A stretch of 64,000 bases of DNA, taken from positions 1 through 64,000 of the forward strand of contig NZ_OZ243890.1 in NCBI RefSeq assembly GCF_965213555.1, given 5' to 3'. The DNA is from Acuticoccus sp965213555 (lineage in GTDB: Bacteria > Pseudomonadota > Alphaproteobacteria > Rhizobiales > Amorphaceae). Both the position numbers and the translations under genes were made by a program. Position 1 is the stretch's first letter. Each line of letters starts with the position of its first letter. The notes below the pieces were generated by a model. That model was not told the DNA's origin and ran no database searches. It saw only the letters and a program-made list of their open reading frames with translations. Below, piece by piece: positions 8,192 to 16,527 of this stretch.

Positions 8192-10006
8192 TCAGCCGCC
8201 ATCGTCCTGAGATACGATCTCGCGGGCCTGTTCCACCCACCGCTCGCGGTCGATGCGACCCTTGAACGCGAGGTAGGCGTTGACCCACTCCTTGTTAGCG
8301 TCGGTCCACTCCGCGAGCTGGTGGAACTTGAAGATGCCAAGCTCGTGCAGCGTCTTCTCGATCACAGGACCGATGCCGGAAATGCGCTGCAGCTCGTCCG
8401 GCTGGTCGTGGTCCTCGCGCGAGGTCGCGGCGGGGCGCTCGCCTACCTGGTCCGCGCGATCGGAGGCGACTTGGTCGGGGGCGGGCGGCGCCGGCCTCGC
8501 CGGCCGATCCGACGGCGCCGGCGCCGCAGCCCCCCGCTGGTCGTCGGTCGCGCCGGCTTCGCCCGAAAGGCTCGGCTCGATCGCGGCGTCCTCGTCCTCG
8601 AGGGGCTCCTGCGCCAGCTCGGCGGCGGGCGCGGCGCGGTCGGCCTGCTCATCGGCGGAGCGTTCGGCCTCCGACGCGCGATCGGCCTCGAGCGCCGCCT
8701 CGTCCCGCGCGTTCTCCGCAGCGTCGGCGGCGAGGTCGCCGCGGTCGGCCCCGGCGGCGGCCTCGTCCGCCGCGGCGTCGGCCTGCTCCGCCGCGTCGGT
8801 CGCTCCCGCGTCATGCTCGGAGGCGGCGCTGCGGCTTGCCTGCGCGTCCTCCGCAGCGCGCTGGGATCGCGCTGCGTGCTCCCCGGCGTCGGTGCGGGCG
8901 GTGCGCGCCTCTGCGCCAGAGCGCTCGGCGGCCGTCCCGGCCTCATCGGCGCGCTCCTCAGCATCCTGCGCCTCGGCCGCGCTGTCCCTGGCCTCCTCGC
9001 CGGACGCCTTCGCAGCCTCCGCGCTCGTCTCGGCGTCCGTCGCAGCGTCCTCCGAGCCTGCTGCCGCGGCCTCGGCGCGACGGGCGGCCTCCTGCGCCGC
9101 GCCGACCGCCTCCTGGGACGCGTCGCGCGACTGATCCTCCTCGGCCGACGCGTCCTGCGCGGACTTCTGCTTCTCCGGCGCGTCCGGCGCGCCGGACGCG
9201 CGGCCGTCCGTCTTTGGCTCCGGGGCCACGGGGCTCGGATCGCGCGGCGGCGCATCGCTGGGGCGCGTCGCCTCGACGGTCGTGCGGTCGCGTGGGTCGG
9301 GGTGGGCCGCGAGCTGGTCCCGTGCCGCCTCGGACGTCGGATCGACGTCGGCGCTCGGCTCGTCCTGGTCCGGGGCGGGCGAGGCGTGGGGATGCCGATC
9401 CTTCGCCGGGGACGTCAGCGTCGTCGCCCCGGAGGCGGGCTCGGAGCCACGCCGCGCGCTCTGCGGCCCTGGCGTCGGCACCCGTCCCTCTTCAAGGTCG
9501 TCGAGCAGCGCCTTGAAGCTGTCCGCCGTCAGGTCCTCGTAGGTATCAGGGCCGATCTGCACCATCGGAGCGTTCACGCACGCCCCGGCGCATTCGACCT
9601 CCTCCCAGGAGAAGCGGCCGTCGTCCGACAGCTGGAACGGTTGCGGCGCGATGCGCTCCCGGCAGACGGCCACAATGTCGTCCGATCCACGCAGCATGCA
9701 AGGCGTCGTGCCGCACACGCCGACGTGCGCCACCGAGCCCACCGGCTTCAGCTGGAACATCGTGTAGAAGGTCGCGATCTCGAACACGCGGATGTAGGGC
9801 ATGCCCAACATGTCCGCGACCAGCCGGATCGCCGGCTCCGGCAGCCAACCGTGATGCTGCGCCTGGGCGCGCCACAGGACCGGAATGACCGCGCTCGACT
9901 GGCGGCCCTCAGGGTAGTCCCTGATCTTCGCCTCGGCCCACGCCCGGTTCTGCGGCGTGAACTCGAACGTGGACGGTTGCTCGTCGGCGAGACGCCTCAC
10001 GGCCAT
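8192..10006 (-). CDS. nuoE: NADH-quinone oxidoreductase subunit E with a giant Ala/Glu/Asp-rich linker and C-terminal HhH domain
   Basis: The 2Fe-2S subunit of complex I next to NuoF. Residues 1-180 are the conserved thioredoxin-like domain with cluster ligands C98, C103 (CGTTPC) and C139, C143 (CAGAC). Residues about 180-536 are a low-complexity stretch rich in Ala, Glu, Asp and Ser with many AAExA-like units, predicted as disordered or long helical coil. Residues 537-604 hold a helix-hairpin-helix domain (LQRISGIGPVIEKTLHELGIFKFHQLAEW). Alphaproteobacterial NuoE often carries the final domain, but the linker here makes it 604 residues, far beyond the usual size. ATG 10006 (MAVRRLADEQPSTFEF) is preferred over the longer frame from 10048. 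Confidence 0.95.
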   Translation of the reverse strand: MAVRRLADEQPSTFEFTPQNRAWAEAKIRDYPEGRQSSAVIPVLWRAQAQHHGWLPEPAIRLVADMLGMPYIRVFEIATFYTMFQLKPVGSVAHVGVCGTTPCMLRGSDDIVAVCRERIAPQPFQLSDDGRFSWEEVECAGACVNAPMVQIGPDTYEDLTADSFKALLDDLEEGRVPTPGPQSARRGSEPASGATTLTSPAKDRHPHASPAPDQDEPSADVDPTSEAARDQLAAHPDPRDRTTVEATRPSDAPPRDPSPVAPEPKTDGRASGAPDAPEKQKSAQDASAEEDQSRDASQEAVGAAQEAARRAEAAAAGSEDAATDAETSAEAAKASGEEARDSAAEAQDAEERADEAGTAAERSGAEARTARTDAGEHAARSQRAAEDAQASRSAASEHDAGATDAAEQADAAADEAAAGADRGDLAADAAENARDEAALEADRASEAERSADEQADRAAPAAELAQEPLEDEDAAIEPSLSGEAGATDDQRGAAAPAPSDRPARPAPPAPDQVASDRADQVGERPAATSREDHDQPDELQRISGIGPVIEKTLHELGIFKFHQLAEWTDANKEWVNAYLAFKGRIDRERWVEQAREIVSQDDGG

Positions 10007-10208
10007 CGTGTCGCTCCAGGACTTGTCGGCTCGGCTCTTCAGTACCACTCAGCCGTGCGAAGGAAAGGTCGGGGCCGCGACGCGTCGAACTGTAAGAAGC
10101 ATCGCTTGCGCGCTCATCGAACCGCACGCCCGGACGCACTCGTCGACGGCATGCCATTCTCTCACGGGCTCGTCCGTTCGCTGCGCGCTGCCGTCTTCTG
10201 TCTCCCCC

Positions 10209-11393
10209 TCAGCGGTCGACCTCGCCGAACACGATGTCGAGGGAGCCGAGCACCGCCGCGACGTCCGCCAGCATGTGCCCCTCGCAGATCGTGTCCATGG
10301 CCTGCAGGTGGGCGAAGCCCGGCGCGCGGATCTTGCAGCGGTACGGCTTGTTGGTGCCGTCCGAGATGAGGTAGACGCCGAACTCGCCCTTTGGAGCCTC
10401 GACGCAGGCGTACACCTCGCCGGCGGGCACGTGATAGCCCTCGGTGTAAAGCTTGAAGTGGTGGATGAGCGCCTCCATCGAGCGCTTCATCTCGGACCGC
10501 TTGGGCGGCGCCACCTTGCCGTCCAGCGTGTGCACCGGACCACCGGTCGCGCGCAGCTTGGTCATGGCCTGGCGCATGATGGAGACGGACTGACGCATCT
10601 CCTCCATGCGGATGAGGTAGCGGTCGTAGCAATCGCCGTTCTTGCCGACGGGGATGTCGAAGTCGAACTCCTCGTAGCACTCGTAGGGTTGGGACTTGCG
10701 AAGGTCCCACGCGGCGCCCGAGCCACGCACCATCACGCCGGAGAAGCCCCACGCCCAGCACTCGTCCAGCGTCACGACGCCGATGTCGACGTTGCGCTGC
10801 TTGAAGATGCGGTTGTCGGTGATGAGGTCGTCGAGGTCGTCGAGGACCTTGAGGAAGGGCCCGCAGAACGCCTCGATGTCGTCGAGGAGCCCGTCCGGCA
10901 GGTCCTGATGCACGCCGCCGGGACGGAAGTAGTTGGCATGGAGGTGCGCGCCGGAGGCCCGCTCGTAGAAGCCCATGAGCTTCTCGCGCTCCTCAAAGCC
11001 CCACAGGGGCGGGGTGAGCGCACCGACGTCCAGCGCCTGCGTCGTCACGTTGAGGAGGTGCGACAGGAGGCGGCCGATCTCGCAGTAGAGCACGCGGATG
11101 AGCTGGGCCCGGCGCGGGATCTCGATGCCGAGGAGCTTCTCCGTCGCCAGGGCGAAGGCGTGCTCCTGGTTCATCGGCGCCACGTAGTCCAGCCGATCGA
11201 AGTACGGCACCGCCTGCAGGTAGGTCTTGTGCTCGATCAGCTTCTCGGTGCCGCGATGGAGGAGGCCGATGTGCGGGTCGACCCGCGTCACCACCTCGCC
11301 GTCGAGCTCGAGCACCAGGCGCAGGACGCCGTGCGCCGCGGGGTGCTGCGGCCCGAAGTTGATGTTGAAGTTGCGGACGGAGTGCTCGCTCAT
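10209..11393 (-). CDS. nuoD: NADH-quinone oxidoreductase subunit D
   Basis: The 49-kDa-type subunit of complex I that lines the quinone pocket together with NuoB. The 394 residues begin MSEHSVRNFNINFGPQHPAAHGV; the quinone-headgroup His (HPAAHG) and Tyr (YFDRLDY) regions are both present, as are the RGSGAAWDLR and C-terminal GSLDIVFGEVDR signatures. It is separate from nuoC, unlike in enterobacteria where the two are fused. The GFA gene stops one base upstream of this start. Two hundred bases separate it from nuoE, in which I see no gene. Confidence 0.98.
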   Translation of the reverse strand: MSEHSVRNFNINFGPQHPAAHGVLRLVLELDGEVVTRVDPHIGLLHRGTEKLIEHKTYLQAVPYFDRLDYVAPMNQEHAFALATEKLLGIEIPRRAQLIRVLYCEIGRLLSHLLNVTTQALDVGALTPPLWGFEEREKLMGFYERASGAHLHANYFRPGGVHQDLPDGLLDDIEAFCGPFLKVLDDLDDLITDNRIFKQRNVDIGVVTLDECWAWGFSGVMVRGSGAAWDLRKSQPYECYEEFDFDIPVGKNGDCYDRYLIRMEEMRQSVSIMRQAMTKLRATGGPVHTLDGKVAPPKRSEMKRSMEALIHHFKLYTEGYHVPAGEVYACVEAPKGEFGVYLISDGTNKPYRCKIRAPGFAHLQAMDTICEGHMLADVAAVLGSLDIVFGEVDR

Positions 11394-11394
11394 C

Positions 11395-11805
11395 TCACTC
11401 TTTTCCCGTGAAGGCCGCCATGACCTCGGCCTCCGTCATGCGCTTGTGGTCGCCTGCGAAGGCGTAGCCCTCGGGCTTGCGGTCGATGAAGACCTCGAGG
11501 GTCAGCGCGCCCGACAGCGGCGGGTCGAACGCCCCGGCGTTGACCGCGATGAACGAGCGGTCCTGCATCTGCCACGCGACGTGGGTGCCGCAGGTGGGGC
11601 AGAACAGCCGCTCGGCCCACTCCGACGAGCGGAACGTGGCCGGCCCGCCGGCGACGACCTCGAGCGCGGACGCCTGCACCTCCACCAGCGGGCCGCCACC
11701 CCAGCGCCGACATTGGCCGCAGTGGCACGCGCCCATGTCCTCGCTGGCGATCTCGGCGGCGAAGCGGACCTCGCCGCACAGGCAGTGCCCCTCGCGCCGC
11801 GCCAT
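11395..11805 (-). CDS. GFA/CENP-V-type zinc-binding protein between nuoC and nuoD
   Basis: A 136-residue GFA-fold protein. Zinc ligands are visible as CLCGEVRF, CHCGQCRRW and CPTCGTHV, in the order and spacing usual for the family. The ATG at 11805 overlaps the nuoC stop by one base (TGATG), and the gene ends one base before nuoD starts, so it is fully embedded and probably translated with complex I. It is a different protein from the GFA member at 411-842 (different spacing and C-terminus), so the two may come from separate insertions or an old duplication. Substrate and any link to complex I are unknown. Confidence 0.88.
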   Translation of the reverse strand: MARREGHCLCGEVRFAAEIASEDMGACHCGQCRRWGGGPLVEVQASALEVVAGGPATFRSSEWAERLFCPTCGTHVAWQMQDRSFIAVNAGAFDPPLSGALTLEVFIDRKPEGYAFAGDHKRMTEAEVMAAFTGKE

Positions 11806-12425
11806 CAGTTCGGCCTCCCCTTCTCGTCGCCGGGCAGCACGTAGTCCGTGCCCTCCCAGGGCGACAGGAAGTCGAAGTCGCGGAACTGCTGGGCGAGCCG
11901 CACGGGCTCGTAGACCACGCGCTTCGCCTCGTCGTCGAAGCGCACCTCCACGAAGCCGGTCAGTGGGAAGTCCTTGCGCAGGGGGTGCCCGTCGAAGCCG
12001 TAGTCCGTCAGCAGCCGCCGAAGGTCCGGATGGTCCGTGAACAGCACGCCGAAGAGGTCGTAGGCCTCCCGCTCGAACCAGTCCGCCGCGGGGTAGAGCC
12101 CGGTGAGCGAGGGGACGGGGGTGTACTCGTCGGTGGCGATCTTGAGCCGGATCCTGAGGTTCTGCACCGGCGACAAGAGGTGGTAGACGACGTCGAACCG
12201 CTCCGGCCGCGCCGGCCAGTCCACCGCGCAGATGTCGACGAGGTTGATGAACGCCGCGCGGGGATCGTCGCGCAGGAAGCGCACCACGTCGACGATGGCC
12301 TCGCGCTTGACGCGCATCGCGAGCTGCTCGTGCGCGATCACGCTGTCGAGGATGGCCTCGCCCATGTGGGTGCGGAGCATCTCGGCAAGCTCGTCGAGCG
12401 CCGCGGTGTCGATCGCGAAGGCCAC
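11805..12425 (-). CDS. nuoC: NADH-quinone oxidoreductase subunit C
   Basis: The 30-kDa-type peripheral-arm subunit. The 206 residues contain the conserved FINLVDICAVDWPARPERFDVVYHLLS region and the family signature WFEREAYDLFGVLFTDHPDLRRLLTDYGFDGHPLRKDFPL. The GTG at 12425 follows the nuoB stop by one base and gives VAFAIDTAALDELAEML; the longer frame would read through the end of nuoB in a different frame. Operon order nuoA-B-C is normal up to this point. Confidence 0.96.
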   Translation of the reverse strand: MAFAIDTAALDELAEMLRTHMGEAILDSVIAHEQLAMRVKREAIVDVVRFLRDDPRAAFINLVDICAVDWPARPERFDVVYHLLSPVQNLRIRLKIATDEYTPVPSLTGLYPAADWFEREAYDLFGVLFTDHPDLRRLLTDYGFDGHPLRKDFPLTGFVEVRFDDEAKRVVYEPVRLAQQFRDFDFLSPWEGTDYVLPGDEKGRPN

Positions 12426-12426
12426 C

Positions 12427-13080
12427 TCAGCGCTCGATGGTGCCGGTGCGGCGGATCTTACGCTGCAGCAGGAGCACGCCGTAGAGCAGCGCCTCCGCCG
12501 TCGGCGGGCATCCGGGCACGTAGATGTCGACGGGGATGATGCGGTCGCAGCCACGCACCACGGAGTATGAGTAGTGGTAGTAGCCGCCGCCGTTGGCGCA
12601 CGATCCCATGGAGATGACGTAGCGCGGCTCTGGCATCTGGTCGTAGACCTTGCGCAGCGCCGGCGCCATCTTGTTGGTGAGCGTGCCGGCGACGATCATG
12701 ACGTCGGACTGGCGCGGCGAGGCACGCGGCGCGAAGCCGAAGCGCTCGGCGTCATAGCGCGGCATCGACATGTGCATCATCGGGATGGCGCAGCAGGCGA
12801 GGCCGAACGTCATCCACATGAGCGAGCCGGTGCGCGCCCATTGGATGAGCGCCTCGGTGGACGTCACCACGAAGCCCTTGTCGGACAACTCGTCGGAGAC
12901 CGTGCGGAAGAACACGTCCTGCGGCTCGTTGCCGGACGGGCTCGGCCGGCTGCGCGGCGGCGCGCCGCCGGTGCCGAGCCCGCGCTGGTCGAGGATCGGG
13001 GTGTCCCCCTCGCCGTGCTGGCGAGACCCCGCGCGCTCGGTGCCAGTGTGCCCCGCGGGCCGTCCTCCGGTCAGTTCCAT
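12427..13080 (-). CDS. nuoB: NADH-quinone oxidoreductase subunit B
   Basis: Carries cluster N2, the last iron-sulphur centre before quinone. The 217 residues contain the tandem cysteines C96-C97 and ligands C161 (GSCANGGGYYHYSYSV) and C191 (VPGCPP). Directly after the tandem cysteines the sequence is CCAIPMMHMSMPRYD; the family normally has Glu in place of the Pro (CCxxEMM), so a residue close to the quinone site is changed. The first 55 residues are a poorly conserved Gly/Pro/Arg-rich leader, somewhat longer than usual. The ATG at 13080 overlaps nuoA by ten bases; a GTG at 12915 is an alternative start. Confidence 0.96.
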   Translation of the reverse strand: MELTGGRPAGHTGTERAGSRQHGEGDTPILDQRGLGTGGAPPRSRPSPSGNEPQDVFFRTVSDELSDKGFVVTSTEALIQWARTGSLMWMTFGLACCAIPMMHMSMPRYDAERFGFAPRASPRQSDVMIVAGTLTNKMAPALRKVYDQMPEPRYVISMGSCANGGGYYHYSYSVVRGCDRIIPVDIYVPGCPPTAEALLYGVLLLQRKIRRTGTIER

Positions 13081-13436
13081 TCCAGCGCTCCCTTCTTCCA
13101 CTCGTACACGAACCCAATGGTGAGGATGGTGAGGAACAGCATCACCGAGCCGAAGCCGAACCAGCCGATCGCGTCGAACGACAGGATCCACGGGAACAGG
13201 AACGCCACCTCGAGGTCGAAGATGATGAAGAGGATCGCGACCAGGTAGAACCTGACGTCGAACTTCATCCGCGCGTCGTCGAACGCGTTGAAGCCGCACT
13301 CGTAGGCCGACAGCTTCTCTCGGTCGGGACTCTTGTAGGCGACGATGAACGGGGCGACGAGCAGCGCGAGCGAGAGGCCCGCTGCGACTCCGACGAAGAT
13401 GATGACGGGCAGGTAGCTCGCCAGAAGTTGTTCCAT
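13071..13436 (-). CDS. nuoA: NADH-quinone oxidoreductase subunit A
   Basis: Small membrane subunit of complex I, 121 residues with three transmembrane helices. The signature YECGFNAFDDARMKFDVRFYLVAILFIIFDLEVAFLFPW is present, including the exposed cysteine of the ECGF loop. ATG 13436 (MEQLLASYLPVIIFVGVAAG) is the family start; the frame extending to 13511 has no homology. It is the first gene of the nuo operon, so the promoter should lie in 13437-13639, where I see no clear consensus boxes. Confidence 0.97.
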   Translation of the reverse strand: MEQLLASYLPVIIFVGVAAGLSLALLVAPFIVAYKSPDREKLSAYECGFNAFDDARMKFDVRFYLVAILFIIFDLEVAFLFPWILSFDAIGWFGFGSVMLFLTILTIGFVYEWKKGALEWN

Positions 13437-13639
13437 GACATCCCCTTGCGGGCTCGGCGTGTGCGGTCGGCGCGGCAGAGGCGATGGGCCCGGCGCGCAC
13501 CGCTCGGACACCCCCCGGATGTAGTCCTTCCTTGCAATGACTCAAAGGACATGAGGCCGCAACCGACACACCGCATCCGGCGCCAGCGCGTCATCGTCGA
13601 GGGACGACGCACGCGGCGGTCCGAGGCTCGGCGAACGGG

Positions 13640-13716
<77 letters not shown>

Positions 13717-13824
13717 ACGGGGTCGCGCATGCGGCGCGCGTTGGAGCACCTAAGCCGCGCCCATAAAGCTGTCAAGAACGGTGCGCTTCCCTTCCGCGGG
13801 GCCGCGCGGTAGTGAGCCTCCGGC

Positions 13825-13901
13825 GGGCGGTTAGCTCAGCTGGTTAGAGCGGCTGGTTTACACCCAGTAGGTCGGGAGTTCGAATCTCTCACCGCCCACC
13901 A
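13825..13901 (+). tRNA. tRNA-Val (TAC)
   Basis: A 77-base cloverleaf starting GGGCGGTTAGCTCAGCTGG and ending ACCGCCC-A-CCA. The anticodon arm is GCTGG/TTTACAC/CCAGT with anticodon TAC, and the T arm contains GTTCGAATC. It is divergent from tRNA-Asp, with 108 bases between them. Confidence 0.97.
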
Positions 13902-14012
13902 GTGCCCGAACATCGTCGACGCGATCTCGGCGGGGTGCCGCTCGGGGATGGCCGTCGCGGGACAAGTCGCCCATGGTGGGCCCGTAATTTGACCGGGCTG
14001 CGGGGGGCTTCG

Positions 14013-15155
14013 ATGAGGGCGAGCGACGACGACGCCGACTACCTCGCGCGGATCGACGACTTCGCCCGCGAGGTGGTGGCGCCACGCGCCGCGCGCTGGG
14101 AGGCCGACCGACGGCACTGCGTGGACGGGCTGCGCGAGGCCGGCCGGCGCGGGCTCATCGGCATCGAGATCTCCAAGGAGCTCGGCGGGCTCGGCCTCAC
14201 CTTCCGCACCAAGTGCGCCGCCGCCCAGCGCCTCGCCCGTGAGGACTTCGGCTTCGCCCTCGCCCTCATCAACACGCACAACGCGACGCGACGCATCGCG
14301 AGCGGCGGCTCGCGCTCGCTGCTGGAGCGCGTCCTGCCCGGCCTCCTCGACGGCACGCGCATCGGCTCCACGGCGATCACCGAGCCTGGTGGCGGCTGCG
14401 ACGTCTCAGGGATGACGACGTGCGCCCAGCGGACCGCGGACGGCTGGCATGTCACCGGCGCCAAGGCGTGGCTGGTCAACGCGGTCTCCGCGGACACCTT
14501 CGTGGTCTACGCCAAGACGGACCCGTCCGAGGGGATCGCCGGGCTCACCGGGCTCGTGGTCGAGGCGGAGCGCGGCGGCGTGGAGCGCGGCGGGACGGGC
14601 GACAGCGCGGTCGCGCACGCCATCGGCGCGGGCAGCATCCGCCTCGACCACCACGCGGCGCAGGACGCCGTGATCGCCGAACCGCCGGGGGTCCTGCGCA
14701 CCTTGATGCACGAGCTCAACGGGGCCCGGGCCTACGTGGCGGCGATGTGCGTCGGCATGGTGGAGGCCGCCATCGAGCGCGCGGCGCGCCACGGCGAGGA
14801 GCGGCGGACGTTCGGCGTGCCGCTGCACGACCACCAAGGCTGGCGCTGGGCGCTGGCACAGGCCGCGACGGACGTCGCCGCCGCGAGGGCGTTGACCGAC
14901 GAGGCGAGCGCGGTGGTCGATGCCGGCGGCGACGCGAGGGTGCTCGCCGCGCAGGCGAAGCTCTTCGCCGCACGCATGGCCGAGCGCCACATCGCAGCCC
15001 TCGGCCAGGCCATGGGCGCTCGCGGGCTGAGCCCGGACGAGCCCTTCACGCGGTTCCAAGCAGCGGCACGCATCGCCAACATCGTCGACGGCACCGCCGA
15101 GATGCTGCTCGAACGCATCGCGGTGAGTCTCCGGCGGCCGACAACCGAGCAGTGA
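14013..15155 (+). CDS. Acyl-CoA dehydrogenase family protein
   Basis: A 380-residue flavoprotein of the acyl-CoA dehydrogenase family, which introduces an alpha-beta double bond into acyl-CoA esters. Visible features are the N-terminal helical domain (ELGGLGLTFRTKCAAAQRLAREDFGFA), the FAD-contacting stretch GSTAITEPGGGCDVSGM and the GVPLHDHQGWRWALAQ substrate helix. Near the C-terminus the usual YEGTxxI catalytic segment reads IVDGTAEML, so the usual Glu is Asp; the catalytic base may sit elsewhere, as in some subfamilies. ATG 14013 was chosen because the longer frame begins in the tRNA-Val end. It stands alone after the tRNA; substrate unknown. Confidence 0.88.
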   Translation: MRASDDDADYLARIDDFAREVVAPRAARWEADRRHCVDGLREAGRRGLIGIEISKELGGLGLTFRTKCAAAQRLAREDFGFALALINTHNATRRIASGGSRSLLERVLPGLLDGTRIGSTAITEPGGGCDVSGMTTCAQRTADGWHVTGAKAWLVNAVSADTFVVYAKTDPSEGIAGLTGLVVEAERGGVERGGTGDSAVAHAIGAGSIRLDHHAAQDAVIAEPPGVLRTLMHELNGARAYVAAMCVGMVEAAIERAARHGEERRTFGVPLHDHQGWRWALAQAATDVAAARALTDEASAVVDAGGDARVLAAQAKLFAARMAERHIAALGQAMGARGLSPDEPFTRFQAAARIANIVDGTAEMLLERIAVSLRRPTTEQ

Positions 15156-15351
15156 CCCGCGCCTCCTGCACCTCGAGCGGCGGCAAGAACCGGTACCGAG
15201 AGGTTGAACGTACGTTGCACTTGCGTCCGACGTTGGGATGACCCGACAATGACGACGATCGGTGATTGCGTCGCAGCGTCCTGATCCTGTCACAAAACGT
15301 CATCTTCGCTGCGCTAGGCGAAGCCGGCCCCGACTTGGAGCGCAGACCTTG

Positions 15352-16524
15352 GTGCGAACCCACCTCATCGTCGCCCTCGTGGCCGCCGTCGCCGCCGTCT
15401 CCCTCGCCGGATGTCAGCCGGAGGAGGCCGCCGGCCAGTCCGCGACGGGCGGTCCGCCTCCGGCGCCGAGCGTCACGGTGGCTGAGCCGGTCGTGCGCGA
15501 GGTCGTCGAGGACGACGAGTTCGTCGGCCGCTTCGAGGCGGTGGACGAGGTCGCGGTGCGCGCCCGTGTCGGCGGGTACCTCGACGAGGTCCACTTCACC
15601 GATGGACAGCTCGTCGAGGAGGGCGAGTTGCTGTTCACCATCGATCAGCGTCCCTTCCGTACCGAGCTTGAGCGCGCCGAGGCGCAGCTGCGCACGGCGA
15701 ACGCGCAGCTCGACTACGCCCGGGCCCAGTTCGAGCGGGCGGAGGACCTCGTCGGCCGCGGCACGATCCCCACCGCCACCTACGAGGAGCGGCAGGAAGA
15801 GTTCCTGTCGGCGCAGGCCGCGGTGGACGCCGCGCAGGCCGCCCACGATCGCGCGGCGCTCGACATGGAGTACACCGAGATCCGCGCCCCCCTCGACGGG
15901 CGCATCGACCGCCGCCTCGTGTCGGTGGGCAACCTCGTGCAGCCCGACCAGACGGTGCTGACCACCATCGTGTCCCTCGACCCAATCGACTTCTACTTCG
16001 ACATCGACGAGCGGGCGCTGCTGGGCTACGCGCGCGACGCCAGGAGCCGTGGCGGCGCGCTGCAGCTCGGTGCGGGGGACCTCCAGGTCCGCGTCCGGCT
16101 CGCCGACGAGGAGGACGGACCGTTCCAGGGCACGCTGAACTTCGCCGAGAACCGAATCGATGAGGCGTCGGGGACCGCCCGCCTGCGCGCGCGCTTCGAC
16201 AACGCCGACGGGGTCCTACAGCCTGGCATGTTCGGGCGTGTGAACGTGCCGGCCTCGCTGCCCTACCAGGGCGTCCTGGTGCCGGACGAGGCGGTGGCCT
16301 CCGACCAGAGCCGGCGCATCGTCTACGTCCTCGGCGAGGACAACACGGTGAGCGCCAAGCCGGTGCGGCCCGGCCCGCGCATCCACGGCTACCGCGTGAT
16401 TCGCGAGGGGCTAACCGGGGAGGAGACCATCGTCATCAACGGCCTGTCGCGGGTGCGGCCCGGCGTCACCGTCGACCCCGAGATGGTCGAGCTGCCCCCC
16501 GAGGCGGCGAGCGTCGAGGGCTGA
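15352..16524 (+). CDS. RND efflux periplasmic adaptor lipoprotein (AcrA/MexA-type)
   Basis: Membrane-fusion protein of a tripartite efflux pump. The 390 residues begin with a lipoprotein signal whose lipobox is LAGC (residues about 17-20), then a beta-barrel/lipoyl half-motif (RVGGYLDEVHFTDGQLVEEGELLFTIDQRPF), an alpha-helical hairpin (AEAQLRTANAQLDYARAQFERAEDL) and the second lipoyl half (TEIRAPLDGRIDRRLVSVGNLVQP). GTG 15352 was chosen because it places the signal peptide at the N-terminus; the frame start at 15262 would bury it. It is followed after three bases by the pump gene. Confidence 0.92.
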   Translation: MRTHLIVALVAAVAAVSLAGCQPEEAAGQSATGGPPPAPSVTVAEPVVREVVEDDEFVGRFEAVDEVAVRARVGGYLDEVHFTDGQLVEEGELLFTIDQRPFRTELERAEAQLRTANAQLDYARAQFERAEDLVGRGTIPTATYEERQEEFLSAQAAVDAAQAAHDRAALDMEYTEIRAPLDGRIDRRLVSVGNLVQPDQTVLTTIVSLDPIDFYFDIDERALLGYARDARSRGGALQLGAGDLQVRVRLADEEDGPFQGTLNFAENRIDEASGTARLRARFDNADGVLQPGMFGRVNVPASLPYQGVLVPDEAVASDQSRRIVYVLGEDNTVSAKPVRPGPRIHGYRVIREGLTGEETIVINGLSRVRPGVTVDPEMVELPPEAASVEG

Positions 16525-16527
16525 GGG

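Noticed and set aside
8192..10006. NuoE fused by assembly error to an unrelated protein
   Set aside because: The linker and C-terminal helix-hairpin-helix domain are in one frame and the C-terminal domain is known in alphaproteobacterial NuoE, so a long natural linker is the simpler reading.
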